Notes: a model not told the origin generated them from the sequence alone. Counted from the stretch's first letter, positions 36,794 through 46,196 are shown. The stretch is 64,000 bases of DNA from Clostridiales bacterium (GCA_012513435.1 JAAZCE010000017.1:1-64000); one strand, 5' to 3'. Numbers and translations: made by a program.

Positions 36794-38074
36794 ATGATAC
36801 GAAAAGATAAAATAGGCGGCATAAGCATAGAGAACATAGTACGGGAAACAGGCACGCCGGTATATATATACGACGAGGACGTCCTTATAAAAAGAATGAG
36901 AGAGTTTAAAGAAAACTTTACATCCTCCCGGTTTCAGACGAGAGTCCTTTACGCATCAAAGGCATTTGCCTGCAGAGAAATAATCAGATTGGCGGCAAGA
37001 GAAGGTCTGGGCCTTGATGTTGTAAGCGGCGGTGAGCTTCACTGTGCTGGGGGTACACCTATGGACAGAAACATGATATATTTTCACGGAAACAATAAGA
37101 CACGCCATGAGCTTAAGATGGCACTTAGCGGAGGGGCAGGAACCATAGTGGTGGATAACAGCCAGGAGCTTGATGAACTAGCGGACATACAGAAGGATGC
37201 TGAGGAAACAACGGGAATACTCATAAGAATAAATCCCGGAATCGAAGCCCACACCCATGAGTATATTGCCACGGCAAGGAAGGACAGCAAGTTCGGTATA
37301 TCTATCGACGACAGGCACCAGATTCGGGAAATAATACAGAAGATAATCAGGTGTGAGAATCTTAGGTTCAGAGGATTTCATGCACATATAGGCTCCCAGA
37401 TATTCTCCAGAGAGGCCTTCGTGAAAGAGATAGAAGCCATGGCTGAATACATCGGTGAAATGGAAGACTTTTGCGGGATTGAAATAGAGGAGCTGAACTT
37501 GGGAGGTGGCTTCGCTGTAAGATACACGGACGAAGATAGTCCCATTCCTATAGGCCCTCTCTGCAGAACTATAGTTGAGGCTTGCGAAGGGAAGGTGATG
37601 CAGCTTGGGCTGCACTTAAAGAGACTGACAATAGAGCCGGGAAGGGGCATAGCTGCAGAAGCGGGGACAACCGTATACAGCGTGGGTTATAAGAAGAAGA
37701 CAGAAACAAAGGAATATATATTTGTAGACGGCGGCATGGCAGACAATATACGACCGGCGCTCTACGGAGCTGAATATCACTGTGAAAACATAAGCAGGCC
37801 CGAGGGCTCAAGCAGAAATGAATATGTCGTAGCCGGCAAATGCTGTGAATCAGGAGATATTCTTATTAAGTCGGCGCTTTTGCCGGAAACAAAAAAAGGT
37901 GACCTGCTGGCCGTATACACTACAGGAGCATACGGCTACAGCATGGCATCCAATTACAACAGACTGGGAAGGCCGGCGGTAGTGTTTGCCTCTGGCGGCG
38001 AAGCTAGGCTGATAATGAGGCGCGAAACATACGAAGATATGGAAGCCCTTGAAATAAACAGAAAAATAATATAA
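36794..38074 (+). CDS. lysA: Diaminopimelate decarboxylase
   Basis: PLP alanine-racemase-fold enzyme that decarboxylates meso-DAP to lysine. 426 residues. PLP lysine in RVLYASKAFACREI; FHAHIGSQIF, LNLGGGFAVRY, EPGRGIAAEAG, VDGGMADNIRPALYGAEY and GKCCESGDIL follow in order, and GAYGYSMASNYN closes the site. 21 nt after ddh, same operon. Confidence 0.96.
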   Translation: MIRKDKIGGISIENIVRETGTPVYIYDEDVLIKRMREFKENFTSSRFQTRVLYASKAFACREIIRLAAREGLGLDVVSGGELHCAGGTPMDRNMIYFHGNNKTRHELKMALSGGAGTIVVDNSQELDELADIQKDAEETTGILIRINPGIEAHTHEYIATARKDSKFGISIDDRHQIREIIQKIIRCENLRFRGFHAHIGSQIFSREAFVKEIEAMAEYIGEMEDFCGIEIEELNLGGGFAVRYTDEDSPIPIGPLCRTIVEACEGKVMQLGLHLKRLTIEPGRGIAAEAGTTVYSVGYKKKTETKEYIFVDGGMADNIRPALYGAEYHCENISRPEGSSRNEYVVAGKCCESGDILIKSALLPETKKGDLLAVYTTGAYGYSMASNYNRLGRPAVVFASGGEARLIMRRETYEDMEALEINRKII

Positions 38075-38106
38075 ACAACTAAGTAAAGAAAGAAGAGGAA
38101 AAACAA

Positions 38107-38988
38107 ATGAATAGAATAACAGGTTCCATAGTAGCACTTATTACACCCTTTAATGAGGACATGAGCGTAAATTTCACAAAGCTGGGAGAACTTCTTGACT
38201 GGCATATAGAGAACAAGACCGATGCCATATTGATTCTCGGAACAACCAGTGAATCGCCGACCATGACTCATGAGGAGGATTTGGATATATGTCATTATAC
38301 AGTTGAGAGAGTGGGAGGGAGAGTTCCCATTATCGCCAGTAGCGGTTCTAACTGCACTGCCTCTGTTATCCAATATAGTCTTGATTTTCAGGCTGCCGGA
38401 GCAGATGCAGTGATGAACATTGCACCTTACTACAACAAGGCTAACAAGGAAGGAATGTACAGACATTTTGCAGATGTGGCAGATGTTATTGATATCCCTC
38501 TCATCATGTATAACGTTCCCGGAAGAACAGGCTGCAGCATACCTGTTGACGTTGTAGGCAGACTGTCTCAGCACGAAAACATAGTAGGGATAAAGGAGGC
38601 CAGTGGCGATCTTTCCTATGTAGCTAAGATTGCAAGATATGCCAATGAAAACTTTGCCATATACAGCGGCAACGACGATGTTATATTGCCGGTGCTATCC
38701 CTTGGAGGCTCAGGAGTTATCTCTGTTCTGGCTAACGTAATGCCTGAGGAAACTCACAATATGGTCATGAGCTATCTCAAGGGTGATGTCAATGGAGCCA
38801 TGGTGGAGCAAATAAGGCTTATGCAGCTTATAAATAACTTGTTCATAGAGGTAAATCCTATTCCGGTAAAGGAAGCTATGAACCTTATGGGTATGAATGT
38901 AGGTGGATTCCGACTACCTCTGTGCGAAGCGGACCCTGCAAACAGGGAGATACTTCGAGCAAGCATGGAAAGCGCAGGTCTAATATGA
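38107..38988 (+). CDS. dapA: 4-Hydroxy-tetrahydrodipicolinate synthase
   Basis: Condenses pyruvate with aspartate semialdehyde, the first committed step to DAP. 293 residues, TIM barrel. GTTSESPTMTHEED, YNVPGRTGCSIP (catalytic Tyr) and GIKEASGDLSY (Schiff-base Lys) are conserved, with SGNDDVILPVLSLGG later. The 3' end overlaps dapB by 4 nt. Confidence 0.97.
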   Translation: MNRITGSIVALITPFNEDMSVNFTKLGELLDWHIENKTDAILILGTTSESPTMTHEEDLDICHYTVERVGGRVPIIASSGSNCTASVIQYSLDFQAAGADAVMNIAPYYNKANKEGMYRHFADVADVIDIPLIMYNVPGRTGCSIPVDVVGRLSQHENIVGIKEASGDLSYVAKIARYANENFAIYSGNDDVILPVLSLGGSGVISVLANVMPEETHNMVMSYLKGDVNGAMVEQIRLMQLINNLFIEVNPIPVKEAMNLMGMNVGGFRLPLCEADPANREILRASMESAGLI

Positions 38989-39647
38989 TAGGCATAATAT
39001 TATTTGGACACGGCAAAATGGGAAGGGAAATAACCGGGATAATTGAGACTTCGACAAAAATGGAAATCGCAGAAGAAGGAAAGAATTATGAAAAGATGGT
39101 AGTAATAGATTTTTCTCACCCGATAAGGCATGATGAAGCCGTGAGCTTTGCCGAAAAAAGCGGTTTGCCCCTAATATGCGGAACAACAGGCTTAAGCGGG
39201 GAACAGTTTGAAAGAATGAGGGAGCTTGCAAAGCAGGTTCCCCTGCTGTACAGCAGTAACTTTTCATATGGCATAAGCGTAATAAAAAAACTTTTAAGAG
39301 AGAGCGCTGAGCTTCTTAAAGGCTGGGACACGGAGATGGTAGAGACGCATCATAACCAGAAGAAGGACATGCCAAGCGGAACGGCAAAGACGCTGACGAA
39401 AGTTCTGGAGGATGTGCAGGGCGCGGGAGCGGTGAATGTTCATTCTCTCAGAGGCGGCACCGTAGCGGGAGTTCATCAGGTGCAGTTTTTCGGGGCCGAC
39501 GAGATAATAGAAATAAAGCATACTGCCATAAGCAGGAGAATATTCGCAGAGGGCGCCTGTATGACTGTTGAGAAGATAATAAAATTTGAGCCTGGTTTCT
39601 ATTCTTTTGATGAAATCGTGACGGAAAGTAAAGATATTGTGAATTAA
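38985..39647 (+). CDS. dapB: 4-Hydroxy-tetrahydrodipicolinate reductase
   Basis: Reduces the DapA product to tetrahydrodipicolinate, the Ddh substrate. 220 residues from ATG 38985 (MIGIILFGHGKMG), which overlaps the dapA stop; a longer frame inside dapA is rejected. CGTTGLSG, SSNFSYGISVI, ETHHNQKKDMPSGTA and SLRGGTVAGVHQVQF are all present. It is shorter than the usual 240-270 residues, the difference lying in the N-terminal nucleotide domain (about residues 30-50), but the catalytic motifs are intact. Confidence 0.93.
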   Translation: MIGIILFGHGKMGREITGIIETSTKMEIAEEGKNYEKMVVIDFSHPIRHDEAVSFAEKSGLPLICGTTGLSGEQFERMRELAKQVPLLYSSNFSYGISVIKKLLRESAELLKGWDTEMVETHHNQKKDMPSGTAKTLTKVLEDVQGAGAVNVHSLRGGTVAGVHQVQFFGADEIIEIKHTAISRRIFAEGACMTVEKIIKFEPGFYSFDEIVTESKDIVN

Positions 39648-39658
39648 TAAAAAACCCC

Positions 39659-39687
39659 TTGCCCGCTTTAGTGAAATAGTGTATTAT
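39659..39687 (+). promoter_or_regulatory. Arginine operon promoter
   Basis: TTGCCC (39659-39664), 17 nt, TATTAT (39682-39687). The predicted transcription start, near 39694, falls right before the ARG box. Confidence 0.6.
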
Positions 39688-39696
39688 ATTCAAGAA

Positions 39697-39714
39697 TATG
39701 AATAAATATTCACA
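39697..39714 (+). promoter_or_regulatory. ARG box (ArgR/AhrC operator)
   Basis: TATGAATAAATATTCACA contains the perfect dyad TGAATA-AA-TATTCA and matches the established ARG box consensus. Its place just downstream of the -10, ahead of argC, fits arginine-dependent repression. Only one clear box is seen. Confidence 0.85.
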
Positions 39715-39754
39715 AATACTAATTTTTATGCAATTGTGCGCAAGGGAGGTTTGA

Positions 39755-40699
39755 ATGAAATACAGAGTGTTTATTGACGGCGCAGAGGGAACTACAGGAT
39801 TGAAGATTCACGAGTATTTTAAACGCAGAGATGATATTGAGCTTGTGAACATAGAGGAAAGCAAGAGAAAGAACCTTGAAGCGAGAGCAGCCATGATAAA
39901 AGAGGCGGATATTTCTTTTTTATGTTTGCCAGATAAGGCTGCTAGGGAAATATCGGATGTTCTGTCACCTGAGGACAGGCTCATAGATACATCTTCGGCT
40001 CACAGGACGGCTCCGGGCTGGGTATACGGCATGCCGGAGCTTTGCAAGAACCAGAGGGAGCTTATAAAAAAGAGCAGAAGAGTAGCAGTTCCGGGCTGTC
40101 ATGCATCGGGAGCAATCCTTATTATCAAGCCTCTGATAGCATTGGGGATAATAGACGAGGACTATCCCTTTGCCATTACCTCCCTTACTGGGTACAGCGG
40201 TGGCGGCAAGAAGATGATAAAGGAGTATGAGGAAGGAGAAACAACACCACATTTACAGAGTCCAAGGCAGTACGGGATTACGCAGGAGCATAAGCATCTG
40301 CCAGAAATAAAGAAGATGACGGGTATGCATAAAAATCCTGCTTTTATACCAGTGGTCGGCAGCTATTACAGCGGAATGGAAGTCATAATAAGTCTGGATA
40401 CGGCAAATCTACGGTGGAAGGGATGGGCGGAGGAGCCTACAGAAGCTGTGAAAAAAATATACAGAGAGTATTACGGCAAAGAAGAGCTGGTAAAAGTGGT
40501 AGATAAGATAGACGACAATGGTTTTATCTCTGCCAATAGAGCAGCAGGCAACAACGGAATGGAGATATGTGTAAACGGAAGTCTGGAGAACATAGTATTG
40601 ACAGCCTCCTATGACAATCTGGGCAAGGGCGCATCGGGAGCCGCAATACAGAATATGAATATTATGCTTGGAATAGATGAAAGGAAAGGATTGCTGTAG
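39755..40699 (+). CDS. argC: N-acetyl-gamma-glutamyl-phosphate reductase (short, type 2)
   Basis: NADPH-dependent reduction in arginine synthesis. 314 residues, the compact form. GAEGTTGLKIHEYF at the N-terminus, IDTSSAHRTAPGWVYGMPEL, catalytic Cys115 in AVPGCHASGA, and SLTGYSGGGKKM follow. Ribosome site AAGGGAGG. First gene of argC-J-B-D and directly under the ARG box. Confidence 0.95.
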   Translation: MKYRVFIDGAEGTTGLKIHEYFKRRDDIELVNIEESKRKNLEARAAMIKEADISFLCLPDKAAREISDVLSPEDRLIDTSSAHRTAPGWVYGMPELCKNQRELIKKSRRVAVPGCHASGAILIIKPLIALGIIDEDYPFAITSLTGYSGGGKKMIKEYEEGETTPHLQSPRQYGITQEHKHLPEIKKMTGMHKNPAFIPVVGSYYSGMEVIISLDTANLRWKGWAEEPTEAVKKIYREYYGKEELVKVVDKIDDNGFISANRAAGNNGMEICVNGSLENIVLTASYDNLGKGASGAAIQNMNIMLGIDERKGLL

Positions 40700-41917
40700 A
40701 TGGATATAGAATACATAAACGGAGGCGTGTGCGCGCCCCAGGGTTTTAAGGCAGCCGGAATAGCCTGCGGATTTAAGAGCAAGGGGAAGAAGGACCTGGC
40801 TTTAATAGTCAGCGATGTCATGTGTACTGTTGCGGCGGTATACACTACTAACAAAGTAAAGGGCGCACCTCTTGCGGTAACAAAAAAAAACATATCAGAT
40901 GGTCTGGCTAAGGCCATAATATGTAACAGCGGCAATGCCAACACCTGTGCACCGGGAGGCATTGCTGTTGCAGAGAAGACCTGCCGGCTGACAGGAAAGC
41001 TCCTTGGAACGGAGGCGGAGAATATCATAGTCTGTTCCACCGGAGTGATAGGTCAGAGACTTGAATTTGATAGATTTGAGAAGGGCATACCTATGGCGAC
41101 GGCGGCTCTTAAAGGCAATGGATGCGCCGATGCCGCCCAGGCAATAATGACTACGGATACAGTTTCTAAGATGGTAGCCGTCGAGCTTGTTCTAGGTGGT
41201 AAAAAGTGCAGAATAGGAGGAATAGCCAAGGGCAGCGGCATGATAAACCCTAAGATGGCTACCATGCTGGCCTTCATCACTACCGATGCTGCCATAACGT
41301 CTGAAGCTCTGGATAAGGCACTTAAGGAGGACATAAGGAGCAGCTTCAATCAAATCTGTATAGATGGAGATACCTCGACAAACGACATGGCAGTTGTAAT
41401 GGCAAACGGCATGGCCTCAAACCCCACCATAAAAGGTGAAGGAGAGGATATGGAAAGGTTCAAGAGGGCTTTATCCATGGTAACTGTATTTCTTGCAAAG
41501 CAGCTGGCGCGAGATGGGGAAGGAGCCTCAAAACTAATAGAATGCAATGTCTGCGGAGCGCCTACCCATGAGGTGGCAGGTGCAATAGGCAAATCGGTTA
41601 TAGCGTCGGATTTATTCAAGACAGCTGTCTTTGGTTCAGACGCAAACTGGGGGAGAGCCCTCTGTGCAATAGGGTACACGGAGGGCGATTTTAGTGTGGA
41701 CAATATAGATGTCACCATGAGCTCGACAAAGGGGCAGGTATGCGTATGCCGATGTTCGCAGCACGAGGAATATAGTGAGGAAGCAGCCACGGCAATTCTT
41801 GGAGAAAATGAAATAGTTATAGATATAAATATGAATCAGGGCTGCGGACAGGGAACCGCCTGGGGCTGTGATTTGACATACGACTACGTTAAAATCAACG
41901 GAGATTACAGAAGCTAG
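40700..41917 (+). CDS. argJ: Bifunctional ornithine acetyltransferase / N-acetylglutamate synthase
   Basis: Recycles the acetyl group from N-acetylornithine to glutamate. 405 residues. The self-cleavage site is visible in KGSGMINPKMATMLAFI between Ala187 and Thr188, the latter becoming the nucleophile of the beta chain. NSGNANTCAPGG, CSTGVIGQ and GSDANWGRALCAIGY are also conserved. Starts directly after argC. Whether it is truly bifunctional cannot be read from sequence. Confidence 0.95.
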   Translation: MDIEYINGGVCAPQGFKAAGIACGFKSKGKKDLALIVSDVMCTVAAVYTTNKVKGAPLAVTKKNISDGLAKAIICNSGNANTCAPGGIAVAEKTCRLTGKLLGTEAENIIVCSTGVIGQRLEFDRFEKGIPMATAALKGNGCADAAQAIMTTDTVSKMVAVELVLGGKKCRIGGIAKGSGMINPKMATMLAFITTDAAITSEALDKALKEDIRSSFNQICIDGDTSTNDMAVVMANGMASNPTIKGEGEDMERFKRALSMVTVFLAKQLARDGEGASKLIECNVCGAPTHEVAGAIGKSVIASDLFKTAVFGSDANWGRALCAIGYTEGDFSVDNIDVTMSSTKGQVCVCRCSQHEEYSEEAATAILGENEIVIDINMNQGCGQGTAWGCDLTYDYVKINGDYRS

Positions 41918-41930
41918 ACAGGAGTTAAAT

Positions 41931-42824
41931 ATGGTAAATCAAAAATATTTAGATAAAGCAGAGATTCTCGTAGAAGCCCTCCCATACATACAGCGTTTTA
42001 ACAGGAAGATAATAGTCATAAAATACGGCGGTAGCGCCATGCTTGACGTGGAACTGCAAAAAAACGTGATAGAAGACGTGGTGCTTCTCAAGCTGGTAGG
42101 ATTCAAGCCGATAATAGTACACGGAGGCGGCAAGGAAATCAACAAATGGCTTGACAAGGTGGGAATGGAATCAAGGTTTGAGAATGGACTTAGAGTTACC
42201 GATGCAGGAACTATGGAATTGGTTGAAATGGTGCTTGGAAAGGTCAACCAGGATCTAGTGACTCTGGTACAGTCTATGGGTATAAAGGCGGCAGGAATCA
42301 GCGGGAAGGACGGAGGTCTGCTGACGGCCGAGAAGAAAACTCCCGGCGGCAAGGATATAGGCTTTGTGGGAGAGGTGACGGGAGTGGACACTAAGATAAT
42401 AAGGGATTTGCTGAGGAATGATTTCCTGCCAATAATATTTCCTATAGGAATGGATAACCGTGGACAGACATATAATATCAACGCAGATGAAGCTGCAGGT
42501 GTCATAGCATCATCCCTGGAAGCGGAGAAGCTGGTTTACCTGTCCGATGTAGAGGGAGTCAGAGGTGAAGGTCAGACTGCTGATGACGTTATTTCCGAGT
42601 TGAATGTGACGGAAGCACGGGAGCTTATAAGGCAAGGAATAATAAATGGAGGCATGATACCGAAGATAGATAACTGCATAGAAGCCATAGAGAGCGGCGT
42701 ATCCAGAATCCATATAATGGACGGGCGTATACCTCACAGTTTGCTTTTGGAAATATTCACGGATAAGGGTATCGGCACAGCAATATTACAGGAAAGTGGG
42801 GAGAAATATTACAATGAACAGTGA
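41931..42824 (+). CDS. argB: Acetylglutamate kinase
   Basis: Phosphorylates N-acetylglutamate; often the feedback-inhibited step. 297 residues of the amino-acid-kinase fold: IIVIKYGGSAM, PIIVHGGGKEIN, GISGKDGGLL, NINADEAAGVIA and GGMIPKIDNCIEAI. An N-terminal helix of about 20 residues (ILVEALPYIQRFNRK) is of the type found in arginine-sensitive enzymes. Overlaps argD by 11 nt. Confidence 0.96.
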   Translation: MVNQKYLDKAEILVEALPYIQRFNRKIIVIKYGGSAMLDVELQKNVIEDVVLLKLVGFKPIIVHGGGKEINKWLDKVGMESRFENGLRVTDAGTMELVEMVLGKVNQDLVTLVQSMGIKAAGISGKDGGLLTAEKKTPGGKDIGFVGEVTGVDTKIIRDLLRNDFLPIIFPIGMDNRGQTYNINADEAAGVIASSLEAEKLVYLSDVEGVRGEGQTADDVISELNVTEARELIRQGIINGGMIPKIDNCIEAIESGVSRIHIMDGRIPHSLLLEIFTDKGIGTAILQESGEKYYNEQ

Positions 42825-43995
42825 GAAAATCAAAGAACTAGATAAAAGCAAAACAGCGCATACATATTCAAGGTACGATGTGGTGCTGGCATCAGGCAAA
42901 GGAGCTAGATGCCTCTCGCCGGAGGGCAAAGGCTTCATAGACTTTACGGCAGGCATAGGAGTTAATTCTTTGGGATTTTGTGACGAAGGCTGGATAAAGG
43001 TGGTCACGGAACAGCTCAATAAGATACAGCATGCCTCCAACCTCTTTTACACGGAGCCTCAGGCAAGGCTGGCGGAGGCCCTTGCCAGCAGAACAGGACT
43101 TTCCAAGACGGTCTTTGTCAATTCCGGAGCAGAGGCCAATGAAACAGCTATAAAGGCAGCGCGAAAATACGGGACAGAGAATAAGGGAACGGGAGCAAAC
43201 AGGATAATCACGCTGAAAAATTCCTTTCACGGCAGGACTATGGCGGCTCTTACGGCAACGGGCCAGGAGAAGTACCACCGATACTTTACGCCCTTCATTG
43301 AGGGCTTTGATTACTGTGCCGTCAACGACACCGAGGAACTAAAAAAATTGGCGGATGAAAATAGCTGCGCCATTATGATAGAAGTCATACAGGGAGAAGG
43401 TGGAGTAGTAGATTTAAACCAGGATTTCGCAGAGGCCGCAGAAAAAATATGCAGGGATAAAGATATGCTGCTTATAATAGACGAGGTTCAGACGGGCATA
43501 GGAAGGACAGGAAAGCTGTTTGCATACCAGCACTACGGCTTGAAGCCGGACATAGTAACCTTTGCGAAGGGACTGGGCGGCGGATTGCCTATAGGCGGAG
43601 CCATTATGGGAGAAAAATGCTGCAATGTGCTGCAGCCAGGGGACCATGGCTCTACCTTTGGAGGAAACCCTGTGGTCTGCGCCGGTGCTCTTGAGGTTTT
43701 GAAAAGGCTGGACGAAGACTTTCTTCGGGAGGTGGCTGCCAAGGGCGAATATGTAAAGGAAAGGCTTTTGCAGACTTCTGGGGTCAATGGCATTTCCGGT
43801 AAAGGTCTTATGCTGGGAATATCTCTGGAAAAGGGCAAGGCATCTCATATTGTAGAGGGGGGCATAAGGGAAGGCCTTCTTTTGCTTACCGCAGGAGAAA
43901 AGGTCAGACTTCTGCCGCCTCTTAATATAGAATGGGAAGAGCTTGGGGAAGGCTTAAATATTATGAAAAGCTTAATAAAGTCAATAACCTGTTGA
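42814..43995 (+). CDS. argD: Acetylornithine aminotransferase
   Basis: PLP class III transaminase of arginine synthesis. 393 residues from ATG 42814 (MNSEKIKELDKSK) with GGGGAG upstream; a start at 42796 would add six residues. FTAGIGVNSLG, NSGAEANETAIKAARKY, SFHGRTMAALTATG, IDEVQTGIGRTG and the PLP-lysine motif TFAKGLGGGLPIGG are present. It may also serve the DAP acetylase pathway in some organisms, but here Ddh makes that unnecessary. Last arg gene. Confidence 0.95.
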   Translation: MNSEKIKELDKSKTAHTYSRYDVVLASGKGARCLSPEGKGFIDFTAGIGVNSLGFCDEGWIKVVTEQLNKIQHASNLFYTEPQARLAEALASRTGLSKTVFVNSGAEANETAIKAARKYGTENKGTGANRIITLKNSFHGRTMAALTATGQEKYHRYFTPFIEGFDYCAVNDTEELKKLADENSCAIMIEVIQGEGGVVDLNQDFAEAAEKICRDKDMLLIIDEVQTGIGRTGKLFAYQHYGLKPDIVTFAKGLGGGLPIGGAIMGEKCCNVLQPGDHGSTFGGNPVVCAGALEVLKRLDEDFLREVAAKGEYVKERLLQTSGVNGISGKGLMLGISLEKGKASHIVEGGIREGLLLLTAGEKVRLLPPLNIEWEELGEGLNIMKSLIKSITC

Positions 43996-44020
43996 AAAAA
44001 TATCAAAATAATGAGATAAT
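43992..44020 (+). promoter_or_regulatory. Promoter of the LacI-family regulator with overlapping dyad
   Basis: TTGAAA (43992-43997), 17 nt, GATAAT (44015-44020). TATCA...TGAGATA (44001-44018) overlaps the -10 and resembles the perfect dyad at the 46.2-kb promoter, suggesting autoregulation. Confidence 0.55.
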
Positions 44021-44050
44021 TAAACTCCAAGAGGAGAGAAACAAGAACTG

Positions 44051-45073
44051 ATGAACATTAAACAAATAGCTAAAGCAGCCGGTGTTTCGGTGGCAACCGT
44101 ATCAAGAGTATTGAATCATCCTGAGAGTGTTGCTCCTAAGACCCGTGACAAAATTCAAAAGATAATAGAAGAAACCGAATATAAGCCTAATTGGTTTGCT
44201 CAGGGGCTGAACTTCAACAAGACAAGAACCATAGGTCTTGTCATACCTCACATACTCAATACAATGTATATGGAAATAGCCAAGGGCGTTGAAGATGTAG
44301 CGCAGCAAAAAGGATATATTACTTTTATGTGCAACGTCAAAAAAGATCCGAAGCTGGAAAAAAATTATGTAGAGGAGCTGATACTCAGAAGAGTCGACGG
44401 TATAATACTGATGTTTTCGGCTCTTGAAGACAAGTATATAAATGAAATCGAACAACATGGTATATCAGTGGTTCTGGTAGGCGAGAACAAGGACGTGGAA
44501 GGCCGTAACACCGTCAAGGTGGATTGCAGGCTTGCGGCTATGACTATGGTAGGCCATCTTTCCGGCAATGGTCATAAGTCAATAGGAATGCTTTACGGCA
44601 ATGACCCTGAACAGGAATCCCGCGATATACTTCAAGGTTACAGAGACGGAATGAGGGCAAAAAAGCTTAAGGTCAACGAGGATTACATAATGGAATTGGA
44701 CAATACCATTGAGGGAGGATATCTGGGAGCGAAAAAACTTCTTGTCGGACAGCCCCCTAAGGCTATCTTTACCAGTAGCGACCCTATTGCCTATGGAGCC
44801 ATAGATGCCATTAAGGATAGCGGGCTCAGAGTGCCGGAGGATATAGCTGTGGCAGGCTTCGGCAATTCTCGTATGTCAAACCTTATAGAGCCTAAGCTCA
44901 CTACTGTAGAGTTGCCATTTCATAAGATGGGAGTTTACGGAGCAAGGCTCCTTTTTGACCTTATAGAGGACGATGAAAAAAATGAGGAAGAGCCGAGACA
45001 GATAACCCTTCAGACCAAGATGAGAATAAGAAAATCCTGTGGACATAAAGAAAGAATTGGAGAGATGTTTTAA
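44051..45073 (+). CDS. LacI-family transcriptional regulator
   Basis: 340 residues: LacI-type helix-turn-helix at about 1-50 (MNIKQIAKAAGVSVATVSRV, then a hinge NWFAQGLNFNKTRT), followed by a periplasmic-binding-protein-like sensor domain (TIGLVIPHI, ILMFSAL, AVAGFGNSRMS). Its stop overlaps the next gene by one base, so it very likely controls the adjoining catabolic cluster. The ligand is unknown; a pyrimidine or a related ureide would fit the neighbours. The ribosome site GAGGAG is 14 nt from ATG, rather far. Confidence 0.9.
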   Translation: MNIKQIAKAAGVSVATVSRVLNHPESVAPKTRDKIQKIIEETEYKPNWFAQGLNFNKTRTIGLVIPHILNTMYMEIAKGVEDVAQQKGYITFMCNVKKDPKLEKNYVEELILRRVDGIILMFSALEDKYINEIEQHGISVVLVGENKDVEGRNTVKVDCRLAAMTMVGHLSGNGHKSIGMLYGNDPEQESRDILQGYRDGMRAKKLKVNEDYIMELDNTIEGGYLGAKKLLVGQPPKAIFTSSDPIAYGAIDAIKDSGLRVPEDIAVAGFGNSRMSNLIEPKLTTVELPFHKMGVYGARLLFDLIEDDEKNEEEPRQITLQTKMRIRKSCGHKERIGEMF

Positions 45074-46182
45074 TGTTGAGGACGAATTTTTTGGGATTAG
45101 ATCTGAAAAACCCTGTAATAGTAGCGGCAGGGCCGTGGAACAGAGATGGAGAGTCTATAAGAAAGGCTATAGTCGCAGGGGCAGGAGCTGTTGTAACGGA
45201 AAGCATCGTCAGCGATACTATGCTTGATGTACGCCCGAGAATAGCCTGTGACGAAAGGGGAGCACAGAACATAAGGCTTTACAGCGACATCCAGATTGAA
45301 GGATGGGAGAGGGAGCTTAAGATAGCCAAGAGCGAAGGAGGTGTTGTCATTGCCAGCGTATCAGCACACACCCCGTCTGAAGTGGCTTATCTTGCAAGCA
45401 AGGTAGAGAAGTTCGGCGCTGATGCTATAGAAATTTCCATATCCAATCCTATGATGGAATCTCTTGAGGTGGCGGCATCTCACGCTGATGTGGTTTTTGA
45501 GGTGACAAGGGCTGTCGTTTCCGCTGTCAAGATACCGGTTCTCGTCAAGCTCTCACAGACTACAACGAATATTTCAAAAGTGGCTAAGGCCGTGAAGGCC
45601 GCAGGCGGCTCTGGAGTAAGCGCAATAAATACGGTGCGTGGAATCCTGGGGGTGGATATAGAATTGGCAGAGCCCACTCTATCTACCTACGGAGGCATAT
45701 CCGGAAGCTATATAAGGCCCCTGGGCCTGGCATCGGTGGCAACTATTGCCCAGACAGTGGATATTCCTATATGCGGTATAGGGGGAATAAATAATTATCG
45801 CCATGCCCTAGAGTATATAATGCTTGGCGCATCTGCAGTTCAGGTGGGCACAAGCGTAATGCTGGAAGGAAGAGACATAGTAAGCAAGATTGTATCAGGA
45901 ATGGAAATTTGGCTAAAAACCCACAATGTGGAGTCTGTGGAAGAATTACATGGAAAGGCTCTACATAATCTCAAATCCTTTGATGAAATGAAGATTGAGC
46001 CAACTATAAGCACGGCCAACGGCGCCCCTTGTACTGAGAATTGCAACAAGTGTATGGGCTCCTGCATGTATGGGTCTATAAGCAGAAAGGGAGGCTCCAT
46101 CATGGTAAACAAGGAGAGCTGCACGGGGTGCGGCCTTTGTACATTTGTTTGCCCCGCAAAAAAGTTAAAATTAGAATGGTAA
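45073..46182 (+). CDS. Dihydroorotate/dihydropyrimidine dehydrogenase-like protein with C-terminal Fe-S domain
   Basis: 369 residues. A flavin-binding (beta/alpha)8 barrel of the DHODH class 1 / PreA superfamily spans about 1-300 (NPVIVAAGPWNRDGE, GGSGVSAINT, GGISGSYIRPLGL, CGIGGINNYRHALEYIMLGA). Two cysteine clusters follow: CTENCNKCMGSC and CTGCGLCTFVC with CP. The loop that normally reads N-x-S-C-P reads S-I-S-N-P here (Asn125), so the catalytic Cys base of class 1 enzymes is missing and not replaced by the class 2 Ser. Co-transcribed with the LacI regulator. Substrate unknown; an electron-transfer partner of PreT is possible. Confidence 0.82.
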   Translation: MLRTNFLGLDLKNPVIVAAGPWNRDGESIRKAIVAGAGAVVTESIVSDTMLDVRPRIACDERGAQNIRLYSDIQIEGWERELKIAKSEGGVVIASVSAHTPSEVAYLASKVEKFGADAIEISISNPMMESLEVAASHADVVFEVTRAVVSAVKIPVLVKLSQTTTNISKVAKAVKAAGGSGVSAINTVRGILGVDIELAEPTLSTYGGISGSYIRPLGLASVATIAQTVDIPICGIGGINNYRHALEYIMLGASAVQVGTSVMLEGRDIVSKIVSGMEIWLKTHNVESVEELHGKALHNLKSFDEMKIEPTISTANGAPCTENCNKCMGSCMYGSISRKGGSIMVNKESCTGCGLCTFVCPAKKLKLEW

Positions 46183-46196
46183 TTTTTAAAAAGCAC

